Assembly: GCF_028435365.1 (NCBI RefSeq)
Contig: NZ_JAGTJJ010000022.1
Span: 62,001 to 126,000, forward strand
Source of the DNA: Polyangium jinanense
GTDB lineage: Bacteria > Myxococcota > Polyangia > Polyangiales > Polyangiaceae
Direction: 5' to 3'
DNA length: 64,000 bases
A program made the position numbers and the translations under genes. The notes under the pieces were generated by a model. That model made no database searches. It had not been told where the DNA came from and saw nothing but the letters and a program-made list of their open reading frames with translations. Shown here one piece after another: positions 53,907 through 59,567 of the stretch; the stretch's first letter is position 1; each line of letters starts with the position of its first letter.

Positions 53907-54031
53907 CGCCGTCGACGGGGCTCGAACCCGTGTCCGCCTCATGACAAATGATAACCTTCCCCTGCCGGCCCGACTCGGACGAGTTGTCGGAAAAGGTATT
54001 TTAGGTGCTCTACCCACTGAGCTACGACGGC
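53907..54031 (-). ncRNA. tRNA-like RNA with expanded anticodon arm
   Basis: The ends form a perfect tRNA: acceptor GCCGTCG/CGACGGC, D-arm GCTC-AGTGGGTA-GAGC, T-arm ACGGG-TTCGAGC-CCCGT. Between D- and T-arms are about 74 nt instead of about 22. This insert folds as an extended stem (CCTTTTCC with GGGGAAGG, AAAT with ATTT, CCT with AGG) topped by a hairpin around ACTC/GAGT. There is no normal 7-nt loop with U33. It lies about 220 nt downstream of the Ro60 gene stop, on the same strand. It could be a tRNA with an odd insertion or a tRNA-mimicking Y RNA relative. Confidence 0.6.
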
Positions 54032-54038
54032 AAAAACG

Positions 54039-54120
54039 TGGGACAATTGCGATAACCATCATCGTTCGGCCCGGCCCCCGGGCGAGGGTGTGATGACGGG
54101 TGTACACGACGATTGTCCCA
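54039..54120 (-). ncRNA. structured intergenic RNA, candidate Y RNA
   Basis: The 9-nt ends TGGGACAAT (54039-54047) and ATTGTCCCA (54112-54120) pair perfectly and close an 82-nt element. Inside are an asymmetric bulge, a CATCA/TGATG helix and a GCCCGG/CCGGGC hairpin. A closed terminal stem with a bulged helix and distal hairpin is the general plan of Y RNAs. It lies about 135 nt downstream of the Ro60 gene. Identity as a Y RNA is inferred. Confidence 0.5.
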
Positions 54121-54121
54121 G

Positions 54122-54195
54122 CGCCCCCGGGGGGATTCGAACCCGCCCTCACCTGATCGACAATCAGGCTGCCTCACCAGAATGCATACGGGAGC
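54122..54195 (-). tRNA. tRNA-Asp(GUC), second copy
   Basis: Acceptor GCTCCCG/CGGGGGC, anticodon stem CCTGA/TCAGG with loop TTGTCGA (GUC). The T-stem GCGGG/CCCCC has one C:C mismatch, unlike the first aspartate gene. Confidence 0.85.
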
Positions 54196-54254
54196 AAACC
54201 GGGCGAGGAGGCGCGTGTGGAGGCACGCGCTCCCTCGTCCTTTCGACTGCAACT

Positions 54255-55913
54255 TCAGGCCCTCGAGAAATCGGCCATTACCTGCGGTGCGGCCGCGTCG
54301 AAGCCCACGACGTCCAGCATGCCAGGGTCCTGCGGATCGGCAATCGTGAAGCCCGTGGAGGTCATGCCAACCACGACGAGCTTTGCGGGACGGCCCATCG
54401 CCTGACGGTAATCGCGAAGCGCCTGGAAAGGATGAATCTCACCCGCCCAGGTCTCGCTGTCCGTGTAGACGACGAACGTGTCGACCTCGACCTTGTTCTT
54501 CTGAGCCCAAATCATCGGCAGCGCGCAGTCCGTGCCGCCGAAGGGCAAACCGGAGACCATGCCAACCACGTCGTCGAGGCGTTGCTTCGGCGACAGAGGC
54601 AAGGACATGACACCCGAGCCGCGAGGGCCAAATGCGCCGCCCGCGGAGGCGAAGGCCAGGGTGCTGAACGACGGCTCGATGCGCGCCGTCGCCATGGCCA
54701 TGGCCGCGCTCGCGACCCGAGGCGTGAGGCCCGGGATCCCCGCAATCGTGCCCGAATCCATCGAGCCCGATACGTCGAGGGCGAGCAGGTGCTTCTTTCC
54801 CGTCGGCTCGATGGACCGGAATGCGAGGTAAAACGCCTCGTCCAAGGCGTCCACGATCTCGCACACCGGCTCCCAGGTGAGCGCGTTTTCGCGCTTCTGG
54901 GCACGCTCGCCCCGCCCTTGCGCATACACGCGCAGCGCGGAGAGAACGCTCACCGGGTGAATCCGGGCCCGCCGGAGACGCTCGACGTCCGTGAGACGCT
55001 TGGCCACGAGCCTCGCGGCCGCGCTCATGGGCGCGAGGAGTCCGACGGCGGTCATCTTGCCGAGGTTCCGGAGCAGCGCCGTCTGCGGCATGTGGGGGAG
55101 CAGCGCTTCCCACACGGCAGGGTCGTTCTTCCACTCCGTGGGCACCATTTCGTGCGTGAGCCGCTGCTCGCGCACGAGCGTGACGAGCCGCTCGCGCGGC
55201 GCGTCCTTGGCCTCCTCGAAAGCCCGCACGAGGGCCGGCAGCTTCTCGGGGTCGAGAGCGCCGCCCTTGGCCGCCTCGTTCTTCAGGGCGGCCATACCGC
55301 CGACGATCCAGCGGTACATTGCGCCATGCTCGGCCGTGACGGGCGTCGGGTGCGAGAGCCGCAAGAGGTCCTTGTGGCTCCAGCCGTCCCGCTGCCGATA
55401 TTTCACGGCCTGGTATGCCAATTCATCCGGGCTCTTGCCCTGGTACCACGCGCCGATCGCGCTCCGGAGGCCGCGGCCCCAGCGCCGGAACCCCTCCACC
55501 GCTCGCGCGAAGTGGAAGAGATCCGTTCCAGTGCGGCAAACCTCGGGCAAGGCCGCGAGCGCGGACTTGCGGACCTCGGGGCGGGCGTGCCCCGCGGCCA
55601 TCGCCAGGGCGAAAATCGCGGGCTCGTTCTTGGGCGCGCGGCCCGAGCGGCTGATCTCAACGATCCGCCGCACCGTCCGCTCGCCGTCCGCATCGAGGCA
55701 ACGGCCAAGGGCGCGCGCGTTGTCTTGCGTCAAGGCGCGCTCGGTCGCGTAGTAGGTGCCGCCCTCGCTGCCGAGAACGAGCCACCGGTCGAGGCGGGCC
55801 CAGTCGTCGAGCTCGAAGACGAAGCCGCCTGCGTCGTTTTCGACCTGATCGGGCCGCGCCTTGTCCGTTTGTCGCGTGAACAGCGCGGCGAAATGCTGGA
55901 TGTAGTTGGCCAT
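54255..55913 (-). CDS. rsr: Ro60/Rsr TROVE-domain RNA-binding protein
   Basis: 552 residues. The N-terminal TROVE module (about residues 5-360) forms the HEAT-repeat ring that binds Y RNA and the ends of misfolded RNA. Recognisable parts are NYIQHFAALFTRQTD, FELDDWARLDRWLVLGSEGG, TYYATERALT and DLLRLSHPTP. The C-terminal VWA domain keeps its metal site: LLALDVSGSMDSG, FGGTDCALPM and VVYTDSETWAG. Bacterial Rsr acts with Y RNAs and exonucleases in RNA quality control and stress. The ATG at 55911-55913 follows GGAGG; the longer frame to 56090 overlaps a tRNA. It is embedded in the tRNA array on the same strand, and no rtcB is adjacent. Confidence 0.93.
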   Translation of the reverse strand: MANYIQHFAALFTRQTDKARPDQVENDAGGFVFELDDWARLDRWLVLGSEGGTYYATERALTQDNARALGRCLDADGERTVRRIVEISRSGRAPKNEPAIFALAMAAGHARPEVRKSALAALPEVCRTGTDLFHFARAVEGFRRWGRGLRSAIGAWYQGKSPDELAYQAVKYRQRDGWSHKDLLRLSHPTPVTAEHGAMYRWIVGGMAALKNEAAKGGALDPEKLPALVRAFEEAKDAPRERLVTLVREQRLTHEMVPTEWKNDPAVWEALLPHMPQTALLRNLGKMTAVGLLAPMSAAARLVAKRLTDVERLRRARIHPVSVLSALRVYAQGRGERAQKRENALTWEPVCEIVDALDEAFYLAFRSIEPTGKKHLLALDVSGSMDSGTIAGIPGLTPRVASAAMAMATARIEPSFSTLAFASAGGAFGPRGSGVMSLPLSPKQRLDDVVGMVSGLPFGGTDCALPMIWAQKNKVEVDTFVVYTDSETWAGEIHPFQALRDYRQAMGRPAKLVVVGMTSTGFTIADPQDPGMLDVVGFDAAAPQVMADFSRA

Positions 55914-55988
55914 GGGAACCTCCGGCCCGCGCTGCGGGCGAGCGAAAGAAAAGGAAAAGCTAGTGATGGAGCGACGGATGAGCGTTTG

Positions 55989-56033
55989 GATCTCGGTGCT
56001 ATTGCACCAATTTGCTGTTGGATAACCGAGATC
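55989..56033 (-). ncRNA. stem-loop upstream of rsr
   Basis: GATCTCGGT (55989-55997) pairs with ACCGAGATC (56025-56033) as a perfect 9-bp stem. An alternative inner hairpin GGTGC-AATA-GCACC competes for part of it. It lies in the 138-nt gap between the histidine tRNA and rsr and should be in the rsr leader. It may be an attenuator or a Y RNA-like element; this is inferred. Confidence 0.45.
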
Positions 56034-56051
56034 GTCCGACCCGTCCCTCGG

Positions 56052-56124
56052 TTGGGCGTACGGGAATCGAACCCGCCTACACAGGGTCACAACCTGCCCT
56101 CTTCAGCCAGATGAGTAACGCCCA
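56052..56124 (-). tRNA. tRNA-His(GUG)
   Basis: Acceptor TGGGCGT/ACGCCCA, anticodon stem GCAGG/CCTGT with loop TTGTGAC (GUG). The base before the acceptor is G (position -1), but the discriminator is A73 rather than the C73 expected for bacterial histidine tRNA. Confidence 0.85.
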
Positions 56125-56132
56125 CGCAAGGG

Positions 56133-56205
56133 TGCCCCGTGGGGGAGTCGAACCCACCACCCTCGGATTGAAAGTCCGAGTTCCTGACCGCTAGACGAAC
56201 GGGGC
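56133..56205 (-). tRNA. tRNA-Glu(UUC)
   Basis: Acceptor GCCCCGT/ACGGGGC, anticodon stem TCGGA/TCCGA with loop CTTTCAA (UUC). Confidence 0.9.
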
Positions 56206-56226
56206 TTGATGCATATCGGGGGGGTT

Positions 56227-56276
56227 GGTGGTGGGGTCGCCGGGCCCGTTTCAAGGAGCACGGCGACCCCACCACC
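56227..56276. other. 16-bp perfect hairpin between tRNA genes
   Basis: GGTGGTGGGGTCGCCG pairs without mismatch with CGGCGACCCCACCACC around an 18-nt loop. It separates the glutamate and threonine tRNAs. No T-run follows, so it is not a classical terminator; it may be a processing signal or a structured RNA. Confidence 0.6.
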
Positions 56277-56287
56277 GCCAGAAGCGG

Positions 56288-56360
56288 AGCCCTCGCCCGG
56301 AATCGAACCGGGCAGACCCTGGATACGAGGCAGGGCGCTCGACCATCGAGCGACGAGGGC
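56288..56360 (-). tRNA. tRNA-Thr(CGU)
   Basis: Acceptor GCCCTCG/CGAGGGC, D-arm CGCTC/GAGCG, anticodon loop CTCGTAT (CGU). One anticodon-stem pair is mismatched (C:C). Confidence 0.85.
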
Positions 56361-56369
56361 AAAATGCGG

Positions 56370-56442
56370 CTCCAACGGAGGGCTTCGAACCCCCATCTCC
56401 TCGCTTAACAGGCGAGTGCTCTACCGGTTGAGCTACGTTGAA
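56370..56442 (-). tRNA. tRNA-Asn(GUU)
   Basis: Acceptor TTCAACG/CGTTGGA (one wobble), anticodon stem CTCGC/GCGAG with loop CTGTTAA (GUU), G73. The 95 nt before the next tRNA hold no gene. Confidence 0.88.
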
Positions 56443-56537
56443 ACGCGCAGGGGCGACGTGCCCCTGCGGCATTGCGTTGTGTATCGGAATCGATTGTCAT
56501 AGAACGAGTCCCGCCTCCGGAGAGGTGGGATGCGTCG

Positions 56538-56608
56538 TGGATCCGGAGGGGATCGAACCCTCGCCTGCCGCTTAAGAGGCGGCTGCTCTACCCTTGAGCT
56601 ACGAATCC
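56538..56608 (-). tRNA. tRNA-Lys(CUU)
   Basis: Acceptor GGATTCG/CGGATCC (one wobble), anticodon stem GCCGC/GCGGC with loop CTCTTAA (CUU). Confidence 0.9.
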
Positions 56609-56666
56609 GAAGCAGACGGCGCTCCTCGGGCGCACGTCTCCTCACGCGCGTGGTTTCACGCGCCGG

Positions 56667-56745
56667 TGTGGACGGGAGGACTCGAACCTCCAAGCAAACG
56701 CGGATGGTTTACAGCCACCTGGGCTCACCCATGCCCAGCGTCCAC
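56667..56745 (-). tRNA. tRNA-Tyr(GUA)
   Basis: Acceptor GTGGACG/CGTCCAC, anticodon loop CTGTAAA (GUA), and a variable arm of tyrosine type (GCGTTTGC). Confidence 0.9.
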
Positions 56746-56808
56746 AAACTTCTCTTTTTCGTTTCCCCGGCGCCCCCCACCGCCGCGCTCGAGGCACGAA
56801 AACGAAGA

Positions 56809-56836
56809 AGGCCGCCAGGGTTTTCCCGGGCGGCCT
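56809..56836 (-). terminator. terminator of small ORF 1
   Basis: AGGCCGCC pairs with GGCGGCCT with extra GGG/CCC pairs around TTTT. On the minus strand TCTTCGTTTTC follows. It ends the transcript of the small gene at 56864-57028. An equivalent hairpin follows small ORF 2. Confidence 0.75.
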
Positions 56837-56863
56837 CCTTGAACACGTCACGTCGTGACGATC

Positions 56864-57028
56864 CTAGGCTCCACCCGTATCGAGAGGCTTGAGACCACGC
56901 ACCAAGCTCGATTCCTTGGCCGCATGATACCGCGAAGGGCTTTGCAGGAGGTCGCTCGGGTCCGCGCCCGGCAGCTCGCCGGCGTTCCCCATCGCGTCCT
57001 CGTTGTACAGATGCTTGCCCATCGCCAT
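56864..57028 (-). CDS. small protein 1 of a paralogous pair in the tRNA array
   Basis: 54 residues beginning MAMGKHLYNEDAMGNAGELP and ending RGLKPLDTGGA. It shares the pattern MAMGKHLYxE, GxAGELP, SPSR, AAxES and RGLxPLDTGG with small protein 2. Both copies have GAGGGA before the first ATG; the second ATG (57020-57022) has the better spacing and may be the real start. It has its own promoter (57045-57073) and terminator (56809-56836). There is no known family; it is basic to neutral with no membrane segment. Confidence 0.6.
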   Translation of the reverse strand: MAMGKHLYNEDAMGNAGELPGADPSDLLQSPSRYHAAKESSLVRGLKPLDTGGA

Positions 57029-57044
57029 TCCCTCGCCCCGTTTA

Positions 57045-57073
57045 TCTTTACTTCGTTTCGACGTTCGGGTCAA
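57045..57073 (-). promoter_or_regulatory. sigma70-type promoter of small ORF 1
   Basis: On the minus strand TTGACC (57068-57073) and TAAAGA (57045-57050) are separated by exactly 17 nt. The same -35 and spacing occur before small ORF 2. The start codon of the small gene lies 17 nt beyond the -10. Confidence 0.65.
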
Positions 57074-57135
57074 CCATTTTATTCGCCGTCCCGTCGATTT
57101 TATTTTCATCGTCTGCCGTATTCGCATTCGGCAGA

Positions 57136-57211
57136 TGGAGGATCCGGGAGGCCTCGAACCTCCACGCTTCCGCTTCAGAAGCGGATGCTCTGCCCATTGA
57201 GCTACGGATCC
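57136..57211 (-). tRNA. tRNA-Gln(CUG)
   Basis: Acceptor GGATCCG/CGGATCC, anticodon stem TCCGC/GCGGA with loop TTCTGAA (CUG). CCA is encoded at 57136-57138. U73 is the discriminator. Confidence 0.88.
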
Positions 57212-57263
57212 AAAACCGCGTCCCCACGCCCCCGTCGCCGCGCTCGAGGCGCAAAAACGACGA

Positions 57264-57291
57264 AGGCCGCCAGGGTTTTCCCGGGCGGCCT
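57264..57291 (-). terminator. terminator of small ORF 2
   Basis: Same hairpin as at 56809-56836: GGCCGCC with GGCGGCC and GGG/CCC around TTTT, followed on the minus strand by TTCGTCGTTTTTG. Confidence 0.75.
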
Positions 57292-57318
57292 CCTCGGACA
57301 CGTCACGTCGTGACGATC

Positions 57319-57495
57319 CTAGGATCCACCCGTATCGAGAGGCTCGAGACCACGATTCGCCGTCGAGCACGATTCGCTCGCCGCCTGATCGCGCGAAGGG
57401 CTCTGCCGCCCCGAGATCCCGAAGAAGCCCGCGACCGGCAGCTCGCCGGCGTCGCCCTTCGTGTTCTCGAGATACAGATGCTTGCCCATCGCCAT
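57319..57495 (-). CDS. small protein 2 of the paralogous pair
   Basis: 58 residues beginning MAMGKHLYLENTKGDAGELP and ending RGLEPLDTGGS. It is a paralogue of the gene at 56864-57028, also between a promoter and a terminator and also next to a glutamine tRNA. The middle has diverged more than the ends. The Ser and Arg content and the GxxGELP motif are shared. The function is unknown. Confidence 0.6.
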   Translation of the reverse strand: MAMGKHLYLENTKGDAGELPVAGFFGISGRQSPSRDQAASESCSTANRGLEPLDTGGS

Positions 57496-57508
57496 TCCCT
57501 CGCCCGTC

Positions 57509-57537
57509 TCTCTACATTCATTTCGACGTTCGGTCAA
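57509..57537 (-). promoter_or_regulatory. sigma70-type promoter of small ORF 2
   Basis: On the minus strand TTGACC (57532-57537) and TAGAGA (57509-57514) with a 17-nt spacer. The flanking GAACGTCGAAATGAATG is nearly the same as in copy 1. Confidence 0.65.
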
Positions 57538-57606
57538 CCATTTTATTCGTCGACCCGTCGATTTCATTTTCTCCACTTCGTCGACTGCGTTTTCACGCAG
57601 CCGCAG

Positions 57607-57679
57607 AGGATCCGGGAGGCCTCGAACCTCCACGCTTCCGCTTCAAGGGCGGACGCTCTGCCGATTGAGCTACGGATCC
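57607..57679 (-). tRNA. tRNA-Gln(UUG) with C33
   Basis: Acceptor GGATCCG/CGGATCC, anticodon stem TCCGC/GCGGA with loop CCTTGAA (UUG). Position 33 is C, not the near-universal U33. The body otherwise matches the CUG gene. Confidence 0.8.
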
Positions 57680-57682
57680 GCA

Positions 57683-57804
57683 GCAGGCTGTCGATCAACT
57701 TGCTGCGCGCCCCGGATCGTCGGTCGTCGTCCGCGGAATACGGAAGTATTCCTGCGTCCTCCTCCCTAGCTCCGGGGCTCTCGCGGCGTTTCTCGACAGC
57801 CTGC
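57683..57804 (-). ncRNA. 122-nt structured RNA with three nested helices
   Basis: The 12-nt ends GCAGGCTGTCGA (57683-57694) and TCGACAGCCTGC (57793-57804) are complementary. Inside are GCCCCGGA (57709-57716) with TCCGGGGC (57771-57778), and the hairpin GGAATAC-GGAA-GTATTCC (57735-57752). The element lies just 3 nt from the 5' end of tRNA-Gln(UUG) and is downstream of a promoter-like sequence (57873-57902). It has no long ORF. It could be a Ro60-bound or regulatory RNA. Confidence 0.55.
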
Positions 57805-57872
57805 GAGAGAGCCCATCCCGCGCGCTCACGCGCAGGCGCTCTCCCCTGCCCCTTCCCCGTCCCCTCGCGTTT

Positions 57873-57902
57873 GTTGTACATCCATTTCGACGTTCGAGGC
57901 AA
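57873..57902 (-). promoter_or_regulatory. third copy of the promoter unit
   Basis: TTGCCT (57897-57902) and TACAAC (57873-57878) with an 18-nt spacer. The spacer CGAACGTCGAAATGGATG matches the other two promoters. It would drive transcription into the structured RNA rather than a small ORF. Confidence 0.5.
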
Positions 57903-57998
57903 GGAAATGTTTTGATGGCTCGTCGATTTTATTTTCGTATCTTTCCAACCCCGTTCGCTTCGAAATGGAGCCCCAAGCTTTCTCTCTATATAAGGAGG

Positions 57999-58072
57999 TG
58001 GATCCGGGAGGGCTCGAACCTCCACACTTCCGCTTAAAAGGCGGCTGCTCTACCCATTGAGACTACGGATCC
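57999..58072 (-). tRNA. tRNA-Lys(UUU)
   Basis: Acceptor GGATCCG/CGGATCC, anticodon loop CTTTTAA (UUU), one mismatch at the base of the anticodon stem. First gene of the array in transcription order. Confidence 0.88.
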
Positions 58073-58417
58073 GCGTGCTGCGAATACACCTCGGGCTTCA
58101 TCGCATCCACGTCGATGCAATCCCTCACCGAGGACACACCACGACCCCGACACGCGCGCGCAATCGACGCTAATGCAATCGATACACGCCTGCCCCGAGC
58201 GCGTCACGCGCCCTCACGATCGGTCTTCAACACGAAGCCCAAGAAGGCCCCCGCGCCCCGCTACGCAAGGCGCACAGGACCAAGAAAGCCCCGCTCGATA
58301 CACGTCTCCCCGCCAAGGATCTCAATACGAGACCCTCATTCGAGGACGAAACACTCCCCTTCCACCACCCCCACGACGCCCCAAAGAGGAAAACGCCGTG
58401 GAAGAGGCCTAAAACGC
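58073..58417. other. gene-poor stretch upstream of the tRNA array
   Basis: This is upstream of the leftward tRNA array and probably contains its promoter. Frames here are open on both strands from base composition alone and start with no ribosome binding site. I see no supportable gene. Confidence 0.5.
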
Positions 58418-58452
58418 CGAAGGCCGCCTGGGATCTCCCGAGGCGGCCTTCG
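58418..58452 (-). terminator. 12-bp terminator hairpin
   Basis: CGAAGGCCGCCT pairs perfectly with AGGCGGCCTTCG around an 11-nt loop. On the minus strand GCGTTTTAG follows. Its core (AAGGCCGCC) is the same as in the terminators of the two small ORFs, so it probably ends a further leftward transcript. Confidence 0.7.
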
Positions 58453-58482
58453 CAGTCGTCAGAATGACGCTTGCTCTACCGC

Positions 58483-58674
58483 CTACGTGCCCTCCGCCGG
58501 GTTGCCGAGCTGCCGCGAATCACCAAGGGTATACCCGCGAAACGACTCGGTTTTGCCGGACTTGGGCGCAAGTTGTCCCGCACGCTGCAGCCGATCGATG
58601 CCCACGCACACGACGCCCGCTGCCGTCAGCTTGGCTCGTTCGTGGTTTCGGTCGGTCGCAGGGCGGATCAACAT
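58483..58674 (-). CDS. possible small protein before the terminator
   Basis: An ATG at 58672-58674 opens 63 codons (MLIRPATDRNHERAKLTAAG at the start, GDSRQLGNPAEGT at the end) that stop 31 nt before the terminator at 58418-58452. The arrangement is like the small ORFs in the array, but there is no good ribosome binding site and no clear sequence similarity. The rest of 58675-58990 shows no gene. Confidence 0.3.
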   Translation of the reverse strand: MLIRPATDRNHERAKLTAAGVVCVGIDRLQRAGQLAPKSGKTESFRGYTLGDSRQLGNPAEGT

Positions 58675-58990
58675 GTGGAAAGTCTCGGGCGAGGAATACT
58701 CGTTTGGGATCGACTTTGCAACAAAAAAGTTCCTGCTTATCTCATTTTCTTTCGGCCCCCGCCCCGGACACGCACCGAGCACGAGATGCGCACCAAGCCG
58801 AGGCCCCATGACGCTCTGCATCGCGGATGCCATGGGCGGAGACCGCCCCGGGCGGCGCAGCAAAGTGCCGTCACCAGGAGGCTATGGATCGACGGCCCTC
58901 GCTGGTAGAGTCGCCGCCCTTCCCAGCCCCGAAGGCCCACGAAGCCCCGCGAGGCGCGAGATCGGCCCCGGGCAGACACCAGGAGACGTC

Positions 58991-59491
58991 ATGGGCAAGT
59001 TCACCATCACGAACGAGATCAACTGCAACGAGGAAACGTTCTGGAAGATCTTCTTCGACAAGGAATTCAACGAGAAGCTCTACCGGGGCCACCTGGGCTT
59101 CCCCGACTTCCGCATCCTCGAGCAGCGCGACAGCGACACCGAAACCATCCGTAAGGTCGCCGGTACGCCCAAGATGAGCGTGCCCGGCCCGGTGGCCAAG
59201 GTGCTCGGCTCGAACTTCAGCTACACGGAAGAAGGCCGGTTCGACAAGAAGAGCAAGGTCTGGTCGTGGAAGATGACCCCCGGCACCATGGCCGACAAGC
59301 TGCGTAACGAAGGCGTGATGCGTATCGAGCGCATCGGCGACAGCAAGGTCCGCCGCATCGCCGAGATCGTCATCGAGGCGAAGGTCTTCGGCATCGGGGG
59401 TCTCATCGAGAGCTCGGCCGAAAAGCAGCTCCGCGAAGGCTGGGACGGAAGCGCCGTCTACATGAACGACTGGGTCAAGACGCATTCCTGA
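58991..59491 (+). CDS. SRPBCC/START-like protein (DUF2505)
   Basis: 166 residues of the SRPBCC fold. It starts at an ATG preceded by AGGAGACGTC. DUF2505-type features are INCNEETFWKIFFDKEFNE, YTEEGRFD, SWKMTPGTMADK and VFGIGGLIESSAEKQLREG. Such proteins have a deep hydrophobic pocket for lipid-like ligands. A longer frame upstream to 58115 is open but starts without a ribosome binding site and is not homologous. The ligand is unknown. Confidence 0.85.
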   Translation: MGKFTITNEINCNEETFWKIFFDKEFNEKLYRGHLGFPDFRILEQRDSDTETIRKVAGTPKMSVPGPVAKVLGSNFSYTEEGRFDKKSKVWSWKMTPGTMADKLRNEGVMRIERIGDSKVRRIAEIVIEAKVFGIGGLIESSAEKQLREGWDGSAVYMNDWVKTHS

Positions 59492-59567
59492 GGCCTGCCC
59501 CGGCCCCGGACGCCCGTCCGCGCCGCCCGACCACCTCGCCTGGACCAACGATTGCATCGCCCCGGGC

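Noticed and set aside
53907..54031. group I intron-containing tRNA
   Set aside because: The insert is about 50 nt too long for a plain tRNA but far too short for a group I intron, and the loop lacks U33 at the expected place.
53907..54031. tmRNA
   Set aside because: There is a full D-arm and no tag reading frame, and the size is far below a tmRNA.
51196..58072. CRISPR array
   Set aside because: The repeated pattern GGATTCGAACC is the T-loop of tRNA genes, not a CRISPR repeat; spacing and flanks vary with the tRNA.
58115..58990. N-terminal extension of the SRPBCC protein
   Set aside because: The upstream frame is open but is Arg/Pro-rich and has no ribosome site, while the ATG at 58991 follows AGGAGACGTC and begins the conserved domain.
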